DNA of 8,665 bases from the NCBI GenBank assembly GCA_009996555.1, contig JAACZX010000077.1, positions 1 through 8,665 of the forward strand, written 5' to 3'. A program made the position numbers and the translations under genes. The DNA comes from Chitinophagaceae bacterium. GTDB taxonomy: Bacteria; Bacteroidota; Bacteroidia; Chitinophagales; Chitinophagaceae. The notes beneath the pieces were generated by a model. That model had not been told where the DNA came from, did no database searches, and saw nothing but the letters and a program-made list of their open reading frames with translations. Positions 1-6,796 of this stretch are shown here, piece by piece; positions within the stretch are counted from its first letter, which is position 1, and each line of letters opens with the position of its first letter.

Positions 1-243
1 CAGCCACCCTGGTATGAACTGTGTGGTTTCAAATGAAAGAAAATCGCCATACTCCAGGTCGATAAAAGATTGTCTGAATCGTTTCCTGTTCTCAAGCGTA
101 TCTTTTATCCAAATGTCGAGATCGTCTGTAACTCTGTTATGTCCATTAAAATTTACGGACAAACCTCCAACCATTATATACCGGACTTCATTGTTATTCA
201 GCACTTGCCAGAACTTCAGCAAATCTTCGTCCATGATATCCAT
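1..243 (-). CDS. Nucleotidyltransferase-fold protein, N-terminal part (runs off left edge)
   Basis: Eighty-one codons are visible from the ATG at 243 to the window edge with no stop, so the gene is truncated by the window and not necessarily broken. The fold call rests on a nucleotidyltransferase (pol-beta superfamily) signature: a hydrophobic strand leading to VGGLSVN (residues 25-31), then TDDLDIW (39-45). This fits the GG/GS...DxD pattern with metal-binding acids at D41 and D43. Such proteins in Bacteroidota are related to the MNT, AbiEii and DUF6036 groups; which one cannot be decided from this part. A second in-frame ATG lies at 234 (residue 4) and either could be the start. The gene begins 13 bp after the stop of a 70-residue protein on the same strand, which suggests a two-gene unit. 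If catalytic, it would transfer a nucleotide to a protein or RNA in the cytoplasm; this is inference. Confidence is good for the fold and low for the role. Confidence 0.75.
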   Translation of the reverse strand, partial: MDIMDEDLLKFWQVLNNNEVRYIMVGGLSVNFNGHNRVTDDLDIWIKDTLENRKRFRQSFIDLEYGDFLSFETTQFIPGWL

Positions 244-256
244 AAAACATTGGGGA

Positions 257-469
257 TTACTTCTTGTGTGTAATTACTGCTCTTTTAAACATAATGCCTC
301 GTTTCAGCATTCGACAGAAAAGCTTGAATTTCTCCTCGTCGGACATTAGAATAGCCTGTCGTCTCCGCATAGCGTTGTGCTCCTCCTGTTTTTCATACGG
401 GATAAAGGCTTCCTGAACTTGTGAAGTAGCTTTAATTGTATCGTATTTCTTCTTTTCCACTAACTGCAA
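257..469 (-). CDS. Small basic helical protein upstream of the nucleotidyltransferase
   Basis: This 70-residue protein is rich in Lys, Arg and Glu and has no signal peptide or membrane segment. Its second half (about 41-66) looks like amphipathic helices ending in a basic tail. I do not recognise a named family. My impression is that small proteins of this style often sit just before nucleotidyltransferase genes in Bacteroidota, but this is not verified. The longest reading uses TTG at 469. GTG at 460 would give 67 residues, and internal ATGs at 370 (37 residues) and 346 are possible; there is no ATG before these, and the frame is closed by a TAG at 496-494. The next gene starts 13 bp downstream and the ABC transporter ends 40 bp upstream. 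The likely role is a partner of the nucleotidyltransferase, perhaps an antitoxin or substrate-recruiting subunit. That is inferred only from the pairing. Confidence 0.6.
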   Translation of the reverse strand: MQLVEKKKYDTIKATSQVQEAFIPYEKQEEHNAMRRRQAILMSDEEKFKLFCRMLKRGIMFKRAVITHKK

Positions 470-509
470 GGTAAAAAATATCCCTTGCTTTACCTATTGA
501 ATCTGCCGG

Positions 510-2336
510 CTATACAATCGCCTTTGAAAACTGCATTTCATGCAATTTGGCGTAATAGCCACCCTGCATCAACAGCTCTTCATGCGAACCCACTTCTTTT
601 ATTTCACCTTTGTCCAGTACAATGATCTTATCGGCTTTGCGGATGGTGGAAAGACGGTGAGCGATGACAATAGATGTGCGGCCTTCAATTAACTTATCAA
701 TGGCGTGCTGGATCATTTGCTCGGTTTCTGTATCAACTGCCGAAGTAGCCTCATCTAATATCAACACCGATGGGTTAAATAAAATGGCCCGTATAAAACT
801 CAGCAACTGCCGCTGGCCCTGGCTCATTGTTGCACCACGCTCCATTACATTAAAATCATAGTTATTGGGCAGGCGCATAATAAAATCGTGCAGCCCTATC
901 AGTTTTGCCGCTTCCACCACCTGCTCTTTGCTGATGGACTCGTTGCGGAGCGTAACATTATCTGTAATAGTACCGGCAAACAGGAATACATCCTGCAGTA
1001 CCACACCTATTTTACTACGTAAAGCATCCAGCTCATAGTGTTCAATGTTTACATCATCCAGCTTAATGTTTCCCTTTTGTATGTGGTAAAGCCTGTTGAG
1101 TAAACTAATGATGGACGTTTTACCGCTGCCTGTATGCCCAACAATTGCAATGGTTTCACCCGGTTTGGCTGAAAAGCTGATGTCCTTCAGCACCCAATTC
1201 TCATCGTTATAAGCAAACCATACTTTATCAAACTCAATTTTACCAGGCACTGTACCTGTTGGCCGATGAGCATCAGGCAGCGATTCCGCAATTTCATCTG
1301 TATTATCCAAAACTTTAAACACACGCTCACTGGCCACCATGCCCATTTGCAATACATTGAATTTATCTGCAATAAACCGTAATGGTCTGAAGAGCATATT
1401 CAGTAAAAGGATAAACGCCATGATCTCGCCCGCCATTTTTGCAGCTTCTTTTTCTGTGCCGGAAACCGCCTGGCCTGCTCCAAACCAAACCAGCAAACCC
1501 AGCGATACAGCAAGTATGATCTCTACTACCGGAAAAAAAACCGAGTAAGCAAAAATGGCCTGGATATTTGCATTACGGTGGTCTTTGTTGATCTTATTGA
1601 ATTTGTTGAATTCTTTTTCTTCAACTGCAAAAGCCTGTACCACCTGCATGCCCTGTATATGTTCCTGCACAAATGCATTTAATGCAGCCACCGCATTACG
1701 CACACGATGGAAACTTTTGTTCACACTTTCTTTAAAATAATAAGTAGCAAGAATGAGGAAAGGAAAAGGAATTAAACACACCAGCGTTAACAGCGGGTTG
1801 ATATAAAACATGGTGAACAACACGGCGATGATGGTGAGAAAATCGGCGAGGATAGGAATAAACCCTTCAGCAAAAACATCGCTGATGGTTTCAATATCAT
1901 TTACAGTTCTTGTAGTTAATGTGCCGATAGGTGTTTGATCGAATTGACGGAGATTAAGACCAAGTATTTTCTTAAACACACTCACCCGCAGATCACGCAC
2001 AACAGTTTGTCCCAACCATGCAGTATAATAAGAAAAGAAAAACCGGAGAACAGTTTCAATAATGATCAGCAAAATCTGGTAAACAGTTATACGGATCACC
2101 ATTTCAGCCATGTTATGCTGAATATAATCATTTACCGTGGTGTTGATCAGCCATGGACGAATGGGTGCTATTACAGCCAATACAATTGCAAGAATAATAG
2201 AACTGTTCAACCTTCGTCTGTATGGCGATGCAATGCGTATGATCCTGCTGAGTAACCGGAAATCGAATACTTGTTTTTTCCCTTCTTTCTTTGCCAAGCC
2301 TTTTACTGATTTAAAGCCAAAGTTAAATGCTTTCAT
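510..2336 (-). CDS. ABC exporter half-transporter (MsbA/MdlB-like, TM domain fused to ATPase)
   Basis: This is a complete 608-residue inner-membrane exporter subunit that couples ATP hydrolysis to outward transport of lipids, drugs or peptides; the substrate is unknown. The N-terminal domain (about 40-320) has six membrane helices, near 45-67, 85-107, 160-179, 182-200, 260-287 and 305-320. The ATPase domain (about 365-600) has A-loop Y376, Walker A GHTGSGKT (400-407), Q-loop Q448, signature MSQGQ (504-508), Walker B ending LILDE (525-529, with catalytic E529), D-loop SAVD (532-535) and H-loop H560, so it should hydrolyse ATP. MSQGQ in place of LSGGQ resembles one subunit of heterodimeric exporters of the YheI/YheH or TM287/288 kind. 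No partner half-transporter is in the window, so a homodimer or a distant partner is possible. ATG at 2336 is the natural start. It lies 55 bp after the DUF5690-like gene, and I see no clear promoter of its own. Confidence 0.95.
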   Translation of the reverse strand: MKAFNFGFKSVKGLAKKEGKKQVFDFRLLSRIIRIASPYRRRLNSSIILAIVLAVIAPIRPWLINTTVNDYIQHNMAEMVIRITVYQILLIIIETVLRFFFSYYTAWLGQTVVRDLRVSVFKKILGLNLRQFDQTPIGTLTTRTVNDIETISDVFAEGFIPILADFLTIIAVLFTMFYINPLLTLVCLIPFPFLILATYYFKESVNKSFHRVRNAVAALNAFVQEHIQGMQVVQAFAVEEKEFNKFNKINKDHRNANIQAIFAYSVFFPVVEIILAVSLGLLVWFGAGQAVSGTEKEAAKMAGEIMAFILLLNMLFRPLRFIADKFNVLQMGMVASERVFKVLDNTDEIAESLPDAHRPTGTVPGKIEFDKVWFAYNDENWVLKDISFSAKPGETIAIVGHTGSGKTSIISLLNRLYHIQKGNIKLDDVNIEHYELDALRSKIGVVLQDVFLFAGTITDNVTLRNESISKEQVVEAAKLIGLHDFIMRLPNNYDFNVMERGATMSQGQRQLLSFIRAILFNPSVLILDEATSAVDTETEQMIQHAIDKLIEGRTSIVIAHRLSTIRKADKIIVLDKGEIKEVGSHEELLMQGGYYAKLHEMQFSKAIV

Positions 2337-2391
2337 TTTGCAACCACAACCGTGGCTACTGACCGGAAGCTAAAAAGGATGAATGGCAAAC

Positions 2392-3663
2392 TTATGACCG
2401 GTACTTACGGTTAAAATAGATGAGTGAAAACAAACTGGCAAACACACCCACGGCTGCAAAGCCTATTACAAGCTGCGAATAAAACTCCACCCAATTCAGT
2501 TGAAGTTTCAACAGTTCTTTGGTAAGCATTACAGAAATACTTCCAAGATAGCCCCATGCATCTGCTACATAAATAAGAAAACCAACATTACCGGCAATGC
2601 TGAACGATGCCAGCAACCGTTCAAAAAACACACTATTAAAAAGTACATAGGAAATATACAAACCAAGGCCCGTAAGCTGCATCCACAATGCACCATCAAG
2701 CCAACTCATCCGAAAACAGAAAGAAGCAATACCCGTTAACAGAAATCCAATGATCAACAGTACATGAATGATCCGGAAGGCACGCATATTCTTACGAACA
2801 AACACCAGTATACCAATAAGCCCCAACACAACCAACGATGTAATGGTTTCTGTTTTTGCAAATACCGATGCATTACCACCATAGCCAAGCTCCGTCCACA
2901 TATTCGCCATGTAGTTATCACGCAGTTCACGCATAATGGTGAGCAGCAAGTAAATGATCACAAATGCCACAACTCCACCGCTGAATTTTTTCAGGAACTG
3001 TTGCCGTTCGGTTTGGTTCATTGGTAAACGAACAGTACGTTCTGCCACATCATCAGCATCCGGTGCAGGCGCTTTCTCCAGCAATGCATAAAAAATAACC
3101 AGTGGCACAGCAAACAATGTTGCTGTTGCAAACGGCATCCAGTAATCACTCACACCCCAGTCAAGCATCAACCATTTGCCGATGCTTCTGCTAAAGCCGC
3201 CTGCAAAAATGAAACTAACTGCCAGCACCACACCAATAAAATCAGTAGCCCTTCTTCCTTCCACATAACTAAACACCACCCCCCACATAAAGCCGAGTGT
3301 AAATCCATTGAATAGAAAACAAAGCATACCAAAAGGAGCAGGCACAATTGCAAACAGCAACAAACTAAGCCAGGCCACACCCACCATCAGCAAACTTGTT
3401 TTCCAGCGGCCATGACGTTTCAGTTCTGATATGAACCTGATGCCATAAAACTTGCTGAGCATATACCCTATCACCTGGCTGATAATAAGCAGTGTTTGAT
3501 AAGATGTATTGAAGAATTGCAACCCATCAAACGTTGCAACAGTAAACGGTTTGCGAAAAGCAAAAACAGAAGCGTAGGTAAAGAAAACAACAACAGCTAA
3601 GTAAACTGCTGATGCAATTTGCTTAGCTGAAAACCTTGAGGAAATATTTGGTTGCTGATTCAA
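2392..3663 (-). CDS. DUF5690-like 12-TM MFS-type membrane protein
   Basis: This 423-residue integral membrane protein has about twelve hydrophobic helices, near 16-35, 55-73, 90-108, 111-134, 141-157, 170-196, 230-247, 270-288, 297-315, 325-345, 352-372 and 395-416. A hydrophilic loop at about 197-228 separates the two six-helix halves, as in the major facilitator superfamily. The length, the FAFRKPFT stretch after helix 1 (34-41) and MRELRDNY at the end of helix 7 (244-251) fit my memory of the Bacteroidota family DUF5690; no search was run. Family members are uncharacterised, so the substrate is unknown. The start is TTG at 3663, because no ATG occurs in frame before residue 68 and the upstream frame is closed by a TGA at 3699-3697. 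TTG leaves a sensible 15-residue tail before helix 1. It lies 65 bp after the exported protein gene and 55 bp before the ABC exporter, in the same direction. Confidence 0.85.
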   Translation of the reverse strand: MNQQPNISSRFSAKQIASAVYLAVVVFFTYASVFAFRKPFTVATFDGLQFFNTSYQTLLIISQVIGYMLSKFYGIRFISELKRHGRWKTSLLMVGVAWLSLLLFAIVPAPFGMLCFLFNGFTLGFMWGVVFSYVEGRRATDFIGVVLAVSFIFAGGFSRSIGKWLMLDWGVSDYWMPFATATLFAVPLVIFYALLEKAPAPDADDVAERTVRLPMNQTERQQFLKKFSGGVVAFVIIYLLLTIMRELRDNYMANMWTELGYGGNASVFAKTETITSLVVLGLIGILVFVRKNMRAFRIIHVLLIIGFLLTGIASFCFRMSWLDGALWMQLTGLGLYISYVLFNSVFFERLLASFSIAGNVGFLIYVADAWGYLGSISVMLTKELLKLQLNWVEFYSQLVIGFAAVGVFASLFSLIYFNRKYRS

Positions 3664-3692
3664 TGCAACGGGAAGATAAATGTTTTTCGGGG

Positions 3693-3721
3693 TGAGTCAC
3701 CCGCAATTTTTGGGTGGCTCA
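3693..3721 (-). repeat. Intergenic hairpin between the exported protein gene and the DUF5690-like gene
   Basis: Two 10-nt arms, TGAGTCACCC (3693-3702) and GGGTGGCTCA (3712-3721), are complementary except at one position and enclose a 9-nt loop. It lies 7 bp after the stop of the 727-residue protein and ends 29 bp before the TTG of the next gene. No U-run follows it on either strand, so it is not a canonical intrinsic terminator. It could be a 3'-end stabiliser, a weak or factor-assisted terminator, or an attenuator that lowers expression of the downstream genes. Confidence 0.6.
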
Positions 3722-3728
3722 GCCGCTA

Positions 3729-5912
3729 TTACATTTCGCCTGTTGCTTTGCGATATGCTTTAATAAAGATGGCGCCGAGGTTTTTATGCGGTGGCACATA
3801 ATCTTTCACCAGCTCATTTGCCTTGGGATCGTTCTTTACCGAAGCAGTGATCTGCTGCCAGATGGGTATCCATTCAATATTTTTTCCGTTTCGGATATTT
3901 TCATTCAGTGCACGCAAAATGGGTTCGTTCACAGAATAACTACCCACCTGCTTGGTAGAAATGATATGCGCATCTTCATTTACGTTCAGGATTTTTGCAA
4001 GGTTCTGGTAACCGCCGCAGGAGCCCAGCATTACAATGCGTGATGATGGTAACATCTGTTGTAACGTGTATTTAAGATGGTAGCTATGCCCACGATGTAC
4101 CACAAACGATGGATTGATATTATGCTTCTGCAAATACGCAATAAGTGCCGCCTGTGCCTTTGCATCAAGATCCTGTTTATAATCAAGCGGAAGATTTGCA
4201 TAGATCGTGTATGGTTTTCCTTTGATAGACGTAATGGTTACCCATTCTTTATTTGTTACCACTTTCCATTCAGGCTTGCCATTGAACATGCCCATGAAAT
4301 TGCGGAAGGAAATAATACCATCTTCGTCACCATAAAAGAATACATGCTGTACCACACGGCCACTGTCATCGGCAATACTGTTGTAATCTACTTTATAAAC
4401 CGGTGGTATACCAAGTATAGCCGACAGATCCATTGATGGGTCTGATGCTGACTTAAACAACGTTTGCAGAATATTATAGATCACTTCACCTTTCCTGTCT
4501 TTTTCCTGCAAACTTGTTTCATAGTTTTTCTTTACCTGCTGCTTTAAAAAATTCTGCAGATCAACATTGGTAATACTGCCGTAACTGTCGGCCACATCCA
4601 CTGCATCTTCCAATGAGCTTGTTTTCTGCAACCCGTTTACAAACGCATGCATCAATTGTGTGCTGCGTAATTCAGGCATTGCTTTCAGGAAATCATCAAG
4701 ACGGTTATAGTTGGCTGCTATCTTAATAAACTTTTTAAACTTGTCGAAATGAACAGACATCATCAGCGAATCGCTTCTTCGGCCGGGGAAACGTGTCATC
4801 ATCCGGTCGTATAATTTTGTGTAGGTGCTGGTATAGATCACTTCTTCAGTAGTAACAATGAGGTAATAAATTTCTTCTGAAGTAAGCGGATCACTTACAC
4901 GCATACGCACAGCATCAGGTGAATCGTGCAGATCATTCATCACATTCACAAACATATCCGTTGCTTTCCGTTCCAGCATTTTGTATAATACCTGGGAAAG
5001 AACCGGCGTATCGCCTGTTGAAATACGGTTGTAATACTTGATCTGTGTTTTTACCAGTAGTTTATAATAAGCTAATTCATTTTCAGTCACAGCCTTTATA
5101 TCATCAATACTCAGTTGTTTATTCAGCAACTCATCAAGAAACGGCAGGTACAATGTGCCATTCATAATATCGCTGAGGCGTGCAATGGTTTGCACTTTGG
5201 GGTTTTGATTGCGGCGGATCACTCTTGCTGCAACAGATTTTTTTGCCTGTGCATACGTGTACACTTCCAAAGGAATTTTATCTGCGGCAATTACAATCAA
5301 ACTGTCTGCAAACGTTTCGTTTTCAAATGGCGCTATTCCTGAAAGAATAAATGAAGGATCCATTTTTGCTTTTTTCAGGAATACCATCTTTCTGATCTCA
5401 GGTAAATCCTTTGCCTGAGAAAAAATACCCGACAACACTTCTGCACCCTGGTAAGGTAGTTTATCAAAAACAGGCACTAAACTTTCGTTCTTAGCCAGTC
5501 TGCGCATACATTCTTCGTAACTGGTAAATAACTGTGGAATAAGTGGTGCAACCTGCTTATCGTTTGCTTTTGCAGCTATTGCTTGCAATAATTCACGGAG
5601 CGAACGCAGCTGGCCGATCTTAAAATTGTTATCGCCATCCATACGCTCAATTTCCTGCTGCAACTCATCTACCCTGCGCAGAATTACATCTGTTATCTGG
5701 ATATTGAGATCGTCGTTATTGGTCAGCTTCAGGAAATTGTCAATTTTCCCGTCAACACGATCTGTACGTTTCTGTTCTTTATCAATATTCTCATGCCAGA
5801 TCACACGGGTCATGGGAATATCAATTTTCGATGTATCAAACGTAATCCTGTTTTGTGCAAATGCTCCTAAAACAGAAAAAACAAGTAAGGCTGTTAGGCT
5901 ATATCTTCTCAT
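3729..5912 (-). CDS. Exported protein with C-terminal caspase-fold-like (clan CD) domain
   Basis: No named family is recognised for this 727-residue protein. It starts at ATG 5912; a longer frame to TTG 5933 would overlap the promoter motif. Residues 1-19 form a signal peptide (RR, hydrophobic core, then AFA before QN), so export is likely. Residues of about 30-490 are almost wholly helical and charged, with no repeats I can name. The C-terminal part alternates strands and helices: strand FFYG before DEDG (525-531), strand YTIYAN (568-573), helix, strand FVV followed by HRGH (606-609), a short helix, then strand IVMLG followed by SCGG (631-634). The order strand-His, helix, strand-Cys is the clan CD pattern seen in caspases, gingipains and C11 peptidases. 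Candidate dyad residues are H606 or H609 with C632; the His-Cys spacing of 23-26 residues is shorter than usual. Peptidase activity is inference. The gene is monocistronic or leads the DUF5690-like gene. Confidence 0.85.
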   Translation of the reverse strand: MRRYSLTALLVFSVLGAFAQNRITFDTSKIDIPMTRVIWHENIDKEQKRTDRVDGKIDNFLKLTNNDDLNIQITDVILRRVDELQQEIERMDGDNNFKIGQLRSLRELLQAIAAKANDKQVAPLIPQLFTSYEECMRRLAKNESLVPVFDKLPYQGAEVLSGIFSQAKDLPEIRKMVFLKKAKMDPSFILSGIAPFENETFADSLIVIAADKIPLEVYTYAQAKKSVAARVIRRNQNPKVQTIARLSDIMNGTLYLPFLDELLNKQLSIDDIKAVTENELAYYKLLVKTQIKYYNRISTGDTPVLSQVLYKMLERKATDMFVNVMNDLHDSPDAVRMRVSDPLTSEEIYYLIVTTEEVIYTSTYTKLYDRMMTRFPGRRSDSLMMSVHFDKFKKFIKIAANYNRLDDFLKAMPELRSTQLMHAFVNGLQKTSSLEDAVDVADSYGSITNVDLQNFLKQQVKKNYETSLQEKDRKGEVIYNILQTLFKSASDPSMDLSAILGIPPVYKVDYNSIADDSGRVVQHVFFYGDEDGIISFRNFMGMFNGKPEWKVVTNKEWVTITSIKGKPYTIYANLPLDYKQDLDAKAQAALIAYLQKHNINPSFVVHRGHSYHLKYTLQQMLPSSRIVMLGSCGGYQNLAKILNVNEDAHIISTKQVGSYSVNEPILRALNENIRNGKNIEWIPIWQQITASVKNDPKANELVKDYVPPHKNLGAIFIKAYRKATGEM

Positions 5913-5918
5913 TGTGTA

Positions 5919-5926
5919 CAAAATTA
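5919..5926 (-). promoter_or_regulatory. Bacteroidota-type -7 element for the exported protein gene
   Basis: Reading leftwards the sequence is TAATTTTG, an exact match to the TAnnTTTG -7 consensus of the primary sigma factor of Bacteroidota. It ends only 6 nt before the ATG at 5912, so the transcript would be leaderless or nearly so. I see no strong TTG at the usual -33 distance, which makes this a one-box call. It also argues that the start is the ATG and not the TTG at 5933. Confidence 0.6.
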
Positions 5927-6031
5927 ACCGCAATTTTTTAATCCACAGCAGGGCAGCTCAACTACTACCCTTACAAAAACATGCCCAAACCCTCTAAACT
6001 CGTTAACAATTTTATAATATTGACATAGACA

Positions 6032-6058
6032 TTGCTTGAAAAGCGGAGTCTACATTTG
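6032..6058 (+). promoter_or_regulatory. Promoter of the response regulator gene
   Basis: TACATTTG at 6051-6058 matches the TAnnTTTG -7 consensus exactly, and a TTG at 6032-6034 lies 16 nt upstream as a plausible -33 box. A second TTG at 6036-6038 is too close to fit as well. The motif ends 11 nt before the ATG at 6070, so the 5' leader should be only a few nucleotides and there is no room for a Shine-Dalgarno site. Confidence 0.65.
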
Positions 6059-6069
6059 CAGCACAAGTC

Positions 6070-6756
6070 ATGGAGCCCAAAGGAAAAAAAATTCTTATTG
6101 CCGACGACGAGCCGGATATCCTTGAGATATTAGAGTACAATCTTACAATGGAAGGTTATACTGTGGTGAAGGCAAAAGATGGCGACGAAGCATTGCAAGT
6201 TGCCAAACAACAGCAACCCGATCTTATTATTCTTGATGTAATGATGCCACGCAAAAACGGGATGGATGTATGCCAGATACTCCGTTCGCAACCCGATTTT
6301 GCTGATACACGTATTATTATGCTCACGGCTTTGAATGATGAAACCAATCATATCAAAGGCCTGGAAATGGGTGCAGATGATTATGTGAGTAAACCAATTA
6401 GCCCCAAAGTACTCATCAGCCGTGTGAACGCACTTTTCCGCCGTACAGGAAAAGGTGAAGAAGCGGTGCTGAAGGTGGGCGATCTGCAAATTGACAAAGA
6501 ACAGTTTATTGTAAAATACCAGGGTCAGGATATCATCCTCGCCAAAAAAGAATTTGAACTGCTGGCCTTACTGGCATCAAAACCCGGACGTGTATTTCTC
6601 CGTCACGAAATCTTAAACCAGGTGTGGGGCGCTGATGTAATTGTGGGCGACCGTACGATTGATGTACACATCCGCAAGATCAGACAAAAACTAAACATCG
6701 ATTGCATTACAACTGTAAAAGGTGTGGGTTATAAATTTGAACTGGGTACAACTTAA
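6070..6756 (+). CDS. OmpR/PhoB-family response regulator
   Basis: This is a complete 228-residue two-component transcription factor. The receiver domain (about 6-122) has the acidic pocket D12-D13, phospho-acceptor D56 in ILDVMMP, switch residue T86 and the conserved K108-P109 pair, so it should be phosphorylated normally. The C-terminal winged helix (about 130-226) is of OmpR/PhoB type. The recognition helix begins near RTIDVHIRKIRQKL (195-208), followed by the hairpin wing VKGVGYKF. Length and domain order are standard for the family. It has its own promoter just upstream and is followed after 40 bp by a histidine kinase in the same direction, its likely phospho-donor. The divergent exported protein gene shares the same 157-bp intergenic region and is a natural candidate target. 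That is inference, and no clear operator repeat is visible. It cannot be named more exactly (PhoB, RprY or another) from sequence alone. Confidence 0.96.
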   Translation: MEPKGKKILIADDEPDILEILEYNLTMEGYTVVKAKDGDEALQVAKQQQPDLIILDVMMPRKNGMDVCQILRSQPDFADTRIIMLTALNDETNHIKGLEMGADDYVSKPISPKVLISRVNALFRRTGKGEEAVLKVGDLQIDKEQFIVKYQGQDIILAKKEFELLALLASKPGRVFLRHEILNQVWGADVIVGDRTIDVHIRKIRQKLNIDCITTVKGVGYKFELGTT

Positions 6757-6764
6757 TTAGCCAT

Positions 6765-6772
6765 TAACTTTG
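6765..6772 (+). promoter_or_regulatory. Possible internal -7 element ahead of the histidine kinase
   Basis: TAACTTTG matches TAnnTTTG exactly and begins 8 nt after the response regulator stop codon, 24 nt before the kinase ATG at 6797. The nearest upstream TTG is about 25 nt away, longer than the usual spacing. A chance match or a weak secondary promoter within a two-gene operon is therefore as likely as a true independent promoter. Confidence 0.35.
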
Positions 6773-6796
6773 TTTGGAAGGTTAAGAACAAACAAA

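Noticed and set aside
14..349. Plus-strand open frame opposite the nucleotidyltransferase
   Set aside because: It is antisense to a frame with a clear catalytic signature, and its composition is unlike a protein.
467..496. GGTAAA/TTTACC hairpin as a terminator after the ABC exporter
   Set aside because: The stem is only 6 bp, AT-rich and lacks a following U-run on the minus strand.
2337..2391. Promoter for the ABC exporter in the 55-bp gap
   Set aside because: No TAnnTTTG-like element in the right position; only a 4-bp CCAC/GTGG stem is visible.
5913..5933. Seven-residue N-terminal extension of the exported protein from TTG 5933
   Set aside because: It would begin upstream of the -7 promoter motif, and the ATG at 5912 opens directly into a good signal peptide.
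6770..6796. Kinase start at TTG 6770
   Set aside because: It overlaps a promoter-like motif, and a normal ATG at 6797 gives a complete protein with both membrane helices.
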